Shown here: positions 25,316-33,495 of the stretch, in pieces
Numbering within the stretch: the stretch's first letter is position 1
How the letters are laid out: each line of letters starts with the position of its first letter
Assembly (NCBI RefSeq): GCF_030268965.1
Contig: NZ_BSSE01000016.1
Location: 1 to 64,000 of the forward strand
DNA from: Microtetraspora sp. NBRC 16547
GTDB lineage: Bacteria; Actinomycetota; Actinomycetes; Streptosporangiales; Streptosporangiaceae
Length of the DNA stretch: 64,000 bases
Reading direction: 5' to 3'
Made by a program: the position numbers and the translations under genes
The notes under the pieces: generated by a model
What the model saw: the letters and a program-made list of their open reading frames with translations, nothing else
What the model was told of the DNA's origin: nothing
The model's database searches: none

Positions 25316-28237
25316 ATGCACGAGACCAAGCGGCACGAGCGCCCTGTCGGCGAAGCTCCGGTGACGCCGGCAGCACCCAAGGCCGAGCTGTACGAGCGTT
25401 ATGTCGGCGGTTCTCCCGAGGTTGAACGACAGATCTTCGAGAAGCTCGCCCGCGACCTCATGCAGGTCCAGTTGAAGATCATGAAGCGCAGCGGTGCCGC
25501 CGGCATCGACCGGACCTTCCACGCGAAAGCGATCCTCGCCGTCGAGAACGCCAAGCTGCGGTTCCGCCCGGACCTTCCCGAAGACCTGCGGGTCGGCTTC
25601 GCCAAGCCCGGTGCCGAATACCCGGTCATCGTCCGGCTGTCCAACGCGAGCGGCGCCCGCCAACCGGACTTCGCACCTGATCTGCGAGGTGCGGCACTGC
25701 GGATACAGGCAGGGCCCGATCAGGCCCATGACCTCCTCATGACGAGCTATCCGGTCTCCCACGCGCGGAACGCGCGTGAGTTCGTCGCGTTCGCGGAGGC
25801 CATGGCAGGCGCGGACTCGACCCTGCGCAAAGGGGTCGCGCTGTTCGTCAAACTGCCCATGGCGGTGGGCTGGTCCACCGCCGCGCGCATGCGGCGGAAC
25901 GTGACCGCGGGCACCAGGCGCAAGGTGAGCAGCCTCGCGCTCGAGACGTACTGGAGCCGCGGCGCGATCCTGTGGGGGGACGCCGGACCGGTGCGTTACC
26001 GGCTCCGCCCCGTCGCGGGCGCGCCGGCGGCACCCCCTCCGTCGCAGAGCGATCCCGACTACCTGGGGCATGAGATCTCCGCGCGGCTGGCAAGGTCGGA
26101 CATCGTCTTCGAACTGTGCGTACAGCGCTACGAGGACGCCTGGCGCACGCCCATCGAGAACGGCGCGGCCGACTGGACGGAGGAGGACGCGCCCGTCATC
26201 CCGGTGGGGACGCTGACGATCCCGCGGCAGGACCTCGACACCGCGGACGCGCGTGCCATCGCGCTCCGCGTCGACCAGCTCGCCTTCGACCCGTGGAACA
26301 CCACGGACGAGTTCCGTCCCCTCGGCAACCTGAACCGCGCCCGCAAGGCCGCCTACGAGGCAAGCAGCGCCCATCGCCGGGGGTACCGCTTCATCACGCC
26401 GCGGCCGAAGCGCAACGTCGTCGTCGGAGGGCTCCTCGAGACCGGATTCAGCGCCCTCGACCGCGTCGTCCCCTGGCACAGGCTGCCGACCTGGCTCGGG
26501 CTCCTCAATCTCGAAGCGTTCCGGCAGGTGCTGCGCACCCACAACCTCATCGACACCGAGATACGCGAGGCTCCACCGAAGGCCCACCCGGTGCCGCCGC
26601 CCATCGACGAGCACCTGCGGGTCAGGCGCAGTTATGACGGCACCTACAACGACCTGTCCGCACCGATGATGGGAGCCCTCGGCGCGGCCTTCGGCCGCAA
26701 TCTGCCTCCCGTCTACCAGCCAGATCTCTTCGACACGCCCAATCCGGTGACCGTCAGCAGGGAACTGCTCCACCGCGACACCTTCATCCCGGCACGGTCG
26801 CTGAACATCATCGCCGCCGCGTGGATCCAGTTCCAGGTGCACGACTGGGTCAACCACAAGCGCTACCCGGCCGGGAAGAAGAGCGTCGAGGTGCCGCTGC
26901 CGCCCGGCATGACCTGGCGCAACAGCCCGGGTGGAAAGCCCGAGAAGGCCATGCGTTTCGCCGAGAACGAGGGCGTTTCCCCGGGCGGCGCTGAGCCGCC
27001 GATCCTGTTCGCCAACACCGCCTCCCACTGGTGGGACGGCTCGGAGGTCTACGGCGGGGACGAGGCCACCGCGAAGTCCCTGCGCGAGCCGGACGGCGGC
27101 GCGGCGCTGCACCTGGAGAACGGCCATCTGCTGCCCGGCCCGAACGGCATCCCGACCACCGGTTTCAGGGAGAACTGGTGGCTCGGCCTCAGCGTCATGC
27201 ACACGCTCTTCGCCCGTGAGCACAACGCCGTGTGCGAGGCCCTGCGGAGCGAGTACCCCCGCATGGACGAGGACAGCGTCTACCACACGGCGAGGCTCGT
27301 CGTCTCCGCCCTGATCGCCAAGATCCACACGGTGGAGTGGACCCCCGCGATCCTCGCGACCGAACTGATCGATATCTCGCTGACGGCCAACTGGGAGGGG
27401 CCGCCGAAGAACTGGCTGACCCAGCTCGGGCTGTGGCTGGTCGACGCGCACGCGCTCACCGGTATCCCCGAGACCCTGCCCGACCACCACGCCGCGCCCT
27501 ACTCGCTCACCGAGGACTTCGTCACCGTCTACCGGATGCACCCGCTGATCCCGGACGACTTCGAGATCGCCGACCACCGATTCGGCCAGACGCTCGACAC
27601 CCTGGGATTCAACGACGTGCAGGGCGGCGCCACGGAGGCTCTCATCCGCAAGGTCGGTCTCACGAACTCGCTGTACTCGCTCGGCATCGCCCACCCGGGT
27701 GCGATCACCTTGCATAACTATCCGCGCGCGCTCCAGGCGTTCGAGCGGGACGGAGAGGTGATCGACCTGTCCGTGGTCGACATCGTGCGTACCCGCCGTC
27801 GCGGTGTTCCGCGCTACAACGACTTCCGTGCCGGTCTGCACAAGCCGCGCATCCGGCGCTTCGAAGACCTCGCCTCCGACCCGGATACGGTGGCACGGCT
27901 CAAGGACGTCTACCGTACGGTCGACGACATCGACACGATGGTCGGGCTCTACGCGGAGAACCCGCCCAAAGGGTTCGGCTTCAGTGACACGGCCTTCCGT
28001 ATCTTCATCCTCATGGCCAGCCGGCGGCTGCAGAGCGACCGCTTCCTCACCGTCGACTTCAGGCCCGAGATCTACACCCCGCTGGGGCTGGACTGGATCA
28101 ACCGCAACGGCATGAAGAGCGTCATCCTGCGGCACTGTCCCGAACTGGCCGGCTTCCTGCCGAGAACGGCCAGCGCGTTCGCGCCGTGGCGCCCGAGCAC
28201 GCCCGACAAGCACGTTCCCGACGCCGGGCGCGACTGA
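25316..28237 (+). CDS. Catalase-like domain fused to alpha-dioxygenase/COX-like heme peroxidase
   Basis: 973 aa. Residues about 20-395 are a catalase-fold heme domain of the SrpA/allene-oxide-synthase type: distal RTFHAKA (His69), DLRGAALRIQ, proximal-side ETYWSRGAILWGD (Tyr212), FDPWNTTDEFRPLGNLNRAR. Residues about 430-973 are an animal-type heme peroxidase closest to alpha-dioxygenases: AAAWIQFQVHDWVNH (distal His509) and TVYRMHPLIPD (radical Tyr739, proximal His742). Such oxygenases make fatty-acid hydroperoxides; catalase-like domains can convert hydroperoxides. Start at 25316 has GGAGAG. First gene of an operon with a nitroreductase-like gene and two ThDP enzymes. Confidence 0.9.
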   Translation: MHETKRHERPVGEAPVTPAAPKAELYERYVGGSPEVERQIFEKLARDLMQVQLKIMKRSGAAGIDRTFHAKAILAVENAKLRFRPDLPEDLRVGFAKPGAEYPVIVRLSNASGARQPDFAPDLRGAALRIQAGPDQAHDLLMTSYPVSHARNAREFVAFAEAMAGADSTLRKGVALFVKLPMAVGWSTAARMRRNVTAGTRRKVSSLALETYWSRGAILWGDAGPVRYRLRPVAGAPAAPPPSQSDPDYLGHEISARLARSDIVFELCVQRYEDAWRTPIENGAADWTEEDAPVIPVGTLTIPRQDLDTADARAIALRVDQLAFDPWNTTDEFRPLGNLNRARKAAYEASSAHRRGYRFITPRPKRNVVVGGLLETGFSALDRVVPWHRLPTWLGLLNLEAFRQVLRTHNLIDTEIREAPPKAHPVPPPIDEHLRVRRSYDGTYNDLSAPMMGALGAAFGRNLPPVYQPDLFDTPNPVTVSRELLHRDTFIPARSLNIIAAAWIQFQVHDWVNHKRYPAGKKSVEVPLPPGMTWRNSPGGKPEKAMRFAENEGVSPGGAEPPILFANTASHWWDGSEVYGGDEATAKSLREPDGGAALHLENGHLLPGPNGIPTTGFRENWWLGLSVMHTLFAREHNAVCEALRSEYPRMDEDSVYHTARLVVSALIAKIHTVEWTPAILATELIDISLTANWEGPPKNWLTQLGLWLVDAHALTGIPETLPDHHAAPYSLTEDFVTVYRMHPLIPDDFEIADHRFGQTLDTLGFNDVQGGATEALIRKVGLTNSLYSLGIAHPGAITLHNYPRALQAFERDGEVIDLSVVDIVRTRRRGVPRYNDFRAGLHKPRIRRFEDLASDPDTVARLKDVYRTVDDIDTMVGLYAENPPKGFGFSDTAFRIFILMASRRLQSDRFLTVDFRPEIYTPLGLDWINRNGMKSVILRHCPELAGFLPRTASAFAPWRPSTPDKHVPDAGRD

Positions 28238-28263
28238 GCGCGACTGAGGAGAGCGAGGCCGAC

Positions 28264-29637
28264 ATGTCCGTGAAGCGAGAGGTCAAGCAGCAGGGGTTGG
28301 CAGATCTCCTCTCCCGGCCACTGCTGGAGACGATCTGGAAGCGACGCACCCACCGGATCAGCCGTGGCGCGTCCGTGCCGGCCGGTTCGATGAGCTACCG
28401 GTCCCCGCATCGGCCGATGCCGCTGGAGGAACTGGAGGAGGCGACGCTCATCGCTCTCACCGGCTGCTCCGGCCTGACCATGCCGGACCGGCCGTTCGAG
28501 GACCCGCGCGACGGGAAGCCCATCATGGCCAAGCCGAACCTCAACATGGGCGGGCGGACGGCGGGCAGCCCCGACAACGCGCAGGGCACCCACTTCTTCA
28601 TGATCAACGACACCGGCACCTACTACCTGAGGAAGCTGCCGCCCTCTCCGGACCTGCCCTTCAACGCCGACACGCTGGTCGAACGGGCGCGCCAGGCCAA
28701 GGTGAGGGTCCTGGACCACCGTCTCGACGTCGCCGAGGGGATGCGGGACTTCCCGGCCTACCTGGACTCCAACCGCTTCCTGTCCAACCTTCCGGGCACC
28801 ACGGTCTTCCTGCCGGTCGTCGACCTCTCCCACCAGTACATCAACGCGCTGATGTACCTGCTCACCCAGCCGGATGGGGCCAGGCCGACACTCGTGGACG
28901 ACCGCAACTTCTACCGGCCGGCCGGCGTGGGGAAATGGGTGAGGAGCGGGTTCCTGAACGCGGATCTCAAGCTGCCGCTGGGAGCCCTGGGGCCGATGCG
29001 TACCCAGATCGAGGCCGACCTGCTTCTGCAGAACATGATGCTGGTCGCGGACGCGATGGGGCTCGGCGCCTGGATCCACGCCGCGATCCATCCGCAGATC
29101 ATGTTGGGTGACCCGAAGTTCTCCCGGGCGTACGGCCGGATGCTGGGCTTCGACTTCGTCACGCCGCGCTTCCGGCCCGCCGACGTCCTGCGCTGGCACG
29201 TACCGCTACCCAAGTACGCCGCCCTGCGCTCCCACCCGGTCGGGCTCCGGGTCGACGGAGAGCACCTCATCAAGGCCGCCTGCCCGCCCAACTTCCCTTC
29301 CATGGAGAAGGCCGTCGAGGCCGTCGTGCAGGCGAAGTTCGGTCCGGACGGCATCTACACCGATACGGAGACCTTCGCCCGCATCTACAACGGTGACTAC
29401 GGGCGGCGCTACCTGGCCGAGGCGAGCGAGTACGACCAGCGGGTGGTCGACTGCGCGCGGGACATCTGCGTGTACATCCACACGACTCACGGGCGGTTCC
29501 CCGCGCATGCGGATGCCATTCACGTGCCCGGCATATGGCTGCAGACGCACCATGTCGAGTCGGAGTATTACGAGCAGTTCTTCGTGAACGGAACGACCAG
29601 CGCGCACGCCCGGCATGCCGCCCAGTGGCACGCGTAG
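28264..29637 (+). CDS. Nitroreductase-fold flavoprotein-like protein
   Basis: 457 aa, much longer than simple nitroreductases (about 200). The N-terminal SYRSPHRPMPLEELEEATLI resembles the FMN-binding start of nitroreductases, and LLLQNMMLVADAMGLGAWI (about 255-275) is the family's central helix. Between them a long insert carries RTAGSPDNAQGTHFFMINDT. The C-terminal third (about 340-457) is unknown. Starts 26 bp after the fusion gene with GGAGAGCGAGG, so it is co-translated with it. A redox partner, or an enzyme acting on the hydroperoxide product, is plausible; activity is not predictable. Confidence 0.7.
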   Translation: MSVKREVKQQGLADLLSRPLLETIWKRRTHRISRGASVPAGSMSYRSPHRPMPLEELEEATLIALTGCSGLTMPDRPFEDPRDGKPIMAKPNLNMGGRTAGSPDNAQGTHFFMINDTGTYYLRKLPPSPDLPFNADTLVERARQAKVRVLDHRLDVAEGMRDFPAYLDSNRFLSNLPGTTVFLPVVDLSHQYINALMYLLTQPDGARPTLVDDRNFYRPAGVGKWVRSGFLNADLKLPLGALGPMRTQIEADLLLQNMMLVADAMGLGAWIHAAIHPQIMLGDPKFSRAYGRMLGFDFVTPRFRPADVLRWHVPLPKYAALRSHPVGLRVDGEHLIKAACPPNFPSMEKAVEAVVQAKFGPDGIYTDTETFARIYNGDYGRRYLAEASEYDQRVVDCARDICVYIHTTHGRFPAHADAIHVPGIWLQTHHVESEYYEQFFVNGTTSAHARHAAQWHA

Positions 29638-29774
29638 CCGCATCCGACCGTGAGATCCCGGCGTGAATCCACCGACGGCCGGGTGTCCGGAGGAAAGGCG
29701 ACCGAAGGGGACGCAATCGGGTCCATCGAAGTCCGACCGACCACGCCTCGCCTGGGAGTGATTGAGGGGGCGAT

Positions 29775-31484
29775 ATGCAGGTCTACGAAGCTCTCGTCAA
29801 GGGGCTCGAAAGCGCGGGAGTCGACACCGCGTTCGGCGGTAATGGCGAGAACATCGCCAGTTTGACGCTGGCGCTGCGGCGTTCGCGGAAGATCCGGCCG
29901 ATCATGACGCGGCATGAGCAGGCGGCGTCGTTCATGGCGTGCGGCTACGCGATGTACACGAACCGGCTGGGTGTCTGCTTCGCGACGGTCGGTCCCGGAG
30001 CGTTCAACCTGTTTTCCGGCCTTGCGGTCGCACTGTCGGACTCCTATCCGGTCTTGGCCATAACAGGCTTCGTCTCTCTCGATTGGCGCGGACGCGGCGC
30101 GGTGAACGACACGTCCGGATTGAACCGCACACCCGACTCGCAGGCGATGTTCGCTGCGACGACCAAGAGGTCATACCTGCTCACCGACGTCGCCGACACG
30201 TGCGACGTGCTCGAGGAGGCCGTGAACGTCGCGTTCGAAGGGCGGCCGGGGCCGGTGCACATTCACGTGCCGCAGAACCTCACCAACCGCGGGGTGACTG
30301 TGGACAACTACCATGACGTCGGTATCGATGTGGCGCCGGTGCGGCCCGACCCGGAACAGGTCGAGATGATCGCGGACGTGCTGGCTGACGCGTTGCGAGA
30401 CGGGCGCCGGGTCGTCCTCCTCGCCGGCTTCGGCGCGATCCGCAGTCACGCGGAGGCGGCGGTGCTGCGCTTTGTCGAGCGATTCCAGGTGCCGCTGGTG
30501 ACCACCCTGGACGGCAAGGGGGCCATCGCCGAAACCCACCCGCTGGCGTTCGGGGTGTTCTCGGAGAGCGGTCACGCGAGTGCCTTGAAGGCATTCCGCG
30601 AGGCCGATGTGGTCCTGGCCGTCGGCAACTCCTTCAGCCAGCATGCGACCTTCGGGCTGCGGAAGGAGCTGTTCGACGGCAAGGTGCTCATCCAGGTCAA
30701 CATCGCGGCGAGCGAGATCGGCAAGACCTACGTCCCTGAACGCCTGCTCGTCTCCGACGCGTGTCTGGCGATCGAGGCGATCACCGACGCCCTGGAGAGG
30801 AGGGTCGGTCCGGTCAGGTCCGCGCCCGTCGTCGGCCGGGACGACGAGGCGCGACGCATCGTGCGTCTTCCCGGCGAGATCCACCCAGGGCAGCTGGCGC
30901 AGACGATCGGCCGGATGCTGCCGGAGCGCGGCGTCGTCCTCGCTGACGCCGGCGCACATCTGGCCTGGCTGGGCTACTACGTGGACCTCGAAAGCGGCCA
31001 GAACTTCCGCAAGACGGGTACCTTCGGGCCGATGAGCGGGCACGTCAACGGCGCGATCGGGGTGAAGCTGGCCCAGCCTGACCGGACGGTCGTCGTCGGC
31101 TGCGGCGATGGCTGCTACTCGATGGCCGGCTTCGAACTGATGACCGCCGTGGAGAACGACGTGCCGGTCATCTGGGTGATCTTCAACGACGATGAGTACA
31201 AGATCGTGAAGCTCTACCAGCTCGCAAACTACGGCGAATCAGGCCTGGTGAACTTCAAAAACCCCGACTTCGCCGCGTACGCGCGAATGTGCGGCGCGGA
31301 CGGCTACCGCGTGAAGACCATCGAGGAGTTCGAAGACGCGTTCCGTGCGGCATTGGCCTCGGGCCGACCCACGGTGATCGACGCCAAGATCACCCGGTGG
31401 GCACTTCCGCACTACAGCTCCTCGCCTGAAGGCACGATCCCCGGCGTCTGGGAGGCGCTCGAGAATCGGCTCCGCCATGAGTGA
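29775..31484 (+). CDS. ThDP-dependent lyase/synthase (acetolactate synthase-like), paralogue 1
   Basis: 569 aa, three-domain POX/AHAS fold. N-terminal PYR domain with the activating Glu in TRHEQAASFMACGYAMY; central domain LVTTLDGKGAIAETHPLAFG; C-terminal PP domain with the ThDP/Mg motif VVGCGDGCYSMAGFE..VIFNDDEY. The family includes acetolactate synthase, oxalyl-CoA decarboxylase and 2-hydroxyacyl-CoA lyase. Behind a fatty-acid alpha-oxygenase, a 2-hydroxyacyl lyase role is attractive, but substrate residues were not assigned. The SD GAGGGGG precedes the ATG. Its neighbour at 31549 is a close paralogue (roughly three quarters of residues shared by eye). Confidence 0.85.
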   Translation: MQVYEALVKGLESAGVDTAFGGNGENIASLTLALRRSRKIRPIMTRHEQAASFMACGYAMYTNRLGVCFATVGPGAFNLFSGLAVALSDSYPVLAITGFVSLDWRGRGAVNDTSGLNRTPDSQAMFAATTKRSYLLTDVADTCDVLEEAVNVAFEGRPGPVHIHVPQNLTNRGVTVDNYHDVGIDVAPVRPDPEQVEMIADVLADALRDGRRVVLLAGFGAIRSHAEAAVLRFVERFQVPLVTTLDGKGAIAETHPLAFGVFSESGHASALKAFREADVVLAVGNSFSQHATFGLRKELFDGKVLIQVNIAASEIGKTYVPERLLVSDACLAIEAITDALERRVGPVRSAPVVGRDDEARRIVRLPGEIHPGQLAQTIGRMLPERGVVLADAGAHLAWLGYYVDLESGQNFRKTGTFGPMSGHVNGAIGVKLAQPDRTVVVGCGDGCYSMAGFELMTAVENDVPVIWVIFNDDEYKIVKLYQLANYGESGLVNFKNPDFAAYARMCGADGYRVKTIEEFEDAFRAALASGRPTVIDAKITRWALPHYSSSPEGTIPGVWEALENRLRHE

Positions 31485-31548
31485 CGCATGACGATTTCGC
31501 CGTGCGTCACCGGTCCGGGCGGCTCGGGGACGAGGGAGGGGAGGAGAG

Positions 31549-33258
31549 ATGAAGGTTTACGAAGCCATCGTCAAGGGGCTGGAAGACATCGGGGTGCGGG
31601 CCGCTTTCGGTGGCGCCGGGGAGAACGCCGCCGGGCTGATGCTGGCGCTGAAGCATTCGCGGCAGATCCGGCCGATCATCACGCGACACGAGCAGGCCGC
31701 GTCCTTCATGGCCTGCGGGTACGCGATGTACACGAACAGGCTGGGCTTCTGCTTCGCCACGGCCGGGCCGGGGGCGTTCAACCTGTTCTCCGGGCTGGCC
31801 GTGGCGATGTCCGACTCCTACCCGGTCCTCGCCGTCTCCGGATACGCGTCGAGGAAATGGCAGGGATGGGGCTCACTCAACGAGACCTCGGGGGTGAACC
31901 GGACGCCCGACTCGCAGGCCATGTTCGCGGCCACGACCAAGAAGTCCTTCCTGCTCACCGACATCGCGGACACGTTCGACGTGCTCGAGGAAGCGGTCAA
32001 CATCGCGTTCGAGGGGCGGCCCGGGCCGGTGCACATCCACGTTCCCGAGGACCTGACCGAACGCGGTGTCGAGGTCAGGAACACCCGGCCCCTCCGGCTC
32101 GACGTCGCGTCGGCCCTGCCCGATCCGGCACGCGTGGAGGAGATCGCATCGGTACTGGCGGACGCCATCGCGAGCCGGAAACGCATCGTGGCGCTCGTGG
32201 GCTTCGGGGCCGTCCGGAGCGGAGCGGGAACGGAGATCAGGCGGTTGATCGAGCGGTTCCAAATCCCGCTGCTCACCACTCTCGACGGCAAGGGCATCGT
32301 GTCCGAGGGGCACCCGCTGTCGGTAGGCGTCTTCGCCGACAGCGGCCACGCGAGTGCCTGGAAGGCCTTCCGCGAGGCCGACGTCGTGCTGTGCGTCGGG
32401 AACTCCCTCAACCAGCACGCCACGTTCAACTACCGCGAGGGGCTGTTCGACGGCAAGCTGCTCATTCACGTGAACATCTCCGAGACCGAGTTCCAGAAGG
32501 CCTACCCGCCCGACTACGCGCTCCTGTCCGACGCGCGCCCGGCGGTGGCGGCCCTCATCGACGCGCTGGAGAAGAAGGTCGGCGAGGTACCGGCCGTCGA
32601 GGTCGACGGCAAGGACTACGAGGCCCGGCACATCACCCACCTGACCGGGAAGATCCACCCGGGAGAGCTCGCGCAGGCGATCGGCCGGATGCTGCCGGAG
32701 CGCGGCGTCCTCCTCGCCGACGCCGGCGCGCATCTGGCCTGGCTGGGCTACTACGTGGAGCTCGAGGAAGGCCAGAACTTCCGCAAGGCCGGTTCGTTCG
32801 GGCCGATGGCCGGGCACGTCAACGGCGCCATCGGGTTGAAGGTCGCACATCCGGAGCGGACGGTCGTCGTCGGCTGCGGCGACGGGTGTTACTCGCTGTC
32901 CGGCTTCGAGCTGATGACTGCCGTCGAGCACGAAATCCCCGTCATCTGGGTCATCTTCGACGACGAGGAATTCAAGTTGATCAAGCTCTACCAGATCTCG
33001 GCGTATGGAGAGACCGGGCTCGTCGAGTTCCGGAACCCGGACTTCGCGGCGTACGCGCGTGCGTGCGGCGCGGACGGCTACCGAGTGGAGACGATCGAGG
33101 AGTTCGAAGACGCGTTCCGCGACGCCCTGGCCTCCGGCCGTCCCACGGTCATCGACGCCAGGATCACTCGATGGGCCGTCCCTCACTACAGCCCCTCGCC
33201 CGACGGCGTGATCGCCGGTCTGGTTGAGACCGTTGAAGCCCGCTTCCGTGACCGCTGA
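31549..33258 (+). CDS. ThDP-dependent lyase/synthase, paralogue 2
   Basis: 569 aa, same length and order as paralogue 1: TRHEQAASFMACGYAMY, LLTTLDGKGIVSEGHPL, GCGDGCYSLSGFELMTAV and VIFDDEEFKLIKLYQ. Differences cluster in the middle domain and in the cofactor loop (FNDDEYKIVK versus FDDEEFKLIK). This may mean divergence of substrate or formation of a heteromer. SD GGGGAGGAGAG; 64 bp after paralogue 1. Last gene of the operon; a perfect inverted repeat follows at 33296. Confidence 0.85.
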   Translation: MKVYEAIVKGLEDIGVRAAFGGAGENAAGLMLALKHSRQIRPIITRHEQAASFMACGYAMYTNRLGFCFATAGPGAFNLFSGLAVAMSDSYPVLAVSGYASRKWQGWGSLNETSGVNRTPDSQAMFAATTKKSFLLTDIADTFDVLEEAVNIAFEGRPGPVHIHVPEDLTERGVEVRNTRPLRLDVASALPDPARVEEIASVLADAIASRKRIVALVGFGAVRSGAGTEIRRLIERFQIPLLTTLDGKGIVSEGHPLSVGVFADSGHASAWKAFREADVVLCVGNSLNQHATFNYREGLFDGKLLIHVNISETEFQKAYPPDYALLSDARPAVAALIDALEKKVGEVPAVEVDGKDYEARHITHLTGKIHPGELAQAIGRMLPERGVLLADAGAHLAWLGYYVELEEGQNFRKAGSFGPMAGHVNGAIGLKVAHPERTVVVGCGDGCYSLSGFELMTAVEHEIPVIWVIFDDEEFKLIKLYQISAYGETGLVEFRNPDFAAYARACGADGYRVETIEEFEDAFRDALASGRPTVIDARITRWAVPHYSPSPDGVIAGLVETVEARFRDR

Positions 33259-33295
33259 CCGGCACCTCGTCCCATCACCGGCGCACCGAGAAAGC

Positions 33296-33313
33296 TTGGC
33301 CGGGACCGGCCAA
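33296..33313. terminator. Perfect inverted repeat after the ThDP operon
   Basis: TTGGCCGG, GA, CCGGCCAA: an 8-bp stem 38 bp after the ThDP stop. There is no T-run, so it may be a weak terminator or a protein-binding dyad. Confidence 0.4.
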
Positions 33314-33438
33314 CGCCGTATGGCGGCTGATCACGCTGAGGAGCCGGTCACCGAAGGTGAGGCCGGTTCCGCCGCCGACGACGGCGAGCCGTACGGGCAG
33401 ATGTCGTGATCACGACGCTACGGAGGACCGCGGGGCGC

Positions 33439-33451
33439 GGAATCAGTCATC
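33439..33451 (+). promoter_or_regulatory. GGAATCAGTCATC motif upstream of the LAL regulator
   Basis: An exact 13-bp match to 37560-37572, which lies upstream of the FAD monooxygenase and ECF genes. It sits 33 bp before the -10 box TACGAT (33484-33489), near -45. Confidence 0.5.
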
Positions 33452-33483
33452 TTCCCGGTTGGTCATGCCTGAGCGGGCGTAAG

Positions 33484-33489
33484 TACGAT
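33484..33489 (+). promoter_or_regulatory. -10 box of the LAL regulator gene
   Basis: TACGAT fits TANNNT and ends 6 nt before the GTG at 33496, predicting leaderless mRNA. A TTGGTC word 19 bp upstream is a possible -35. Confidence 0.5.
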
Positions 33490-33495
33490 CGCGGG

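Noticed and set aside
25241-28213. 990-codon minus-strand frame opposite the heme-oxygenase fusion
   Set aside because: Low-complexity Arg/Val/Gly/Asp composition typical of antisense frames; the plus strand has clear heme-enzyme motifs.
31488-33227. Long plus-strand frame overlapping the second ThDP gene
   Set aside because: Out-of-frame shadow of the ThDP enzyme; Arg/Gly-rich with no motif.
33320-33409. 29-codon ORF (MAADHAEEPVTEGEAGSAAD...)
   Set aside because: High third-position GC but no SD, no -10 at the leaderless distance and no context; probably chance or the tail of a lost gene.
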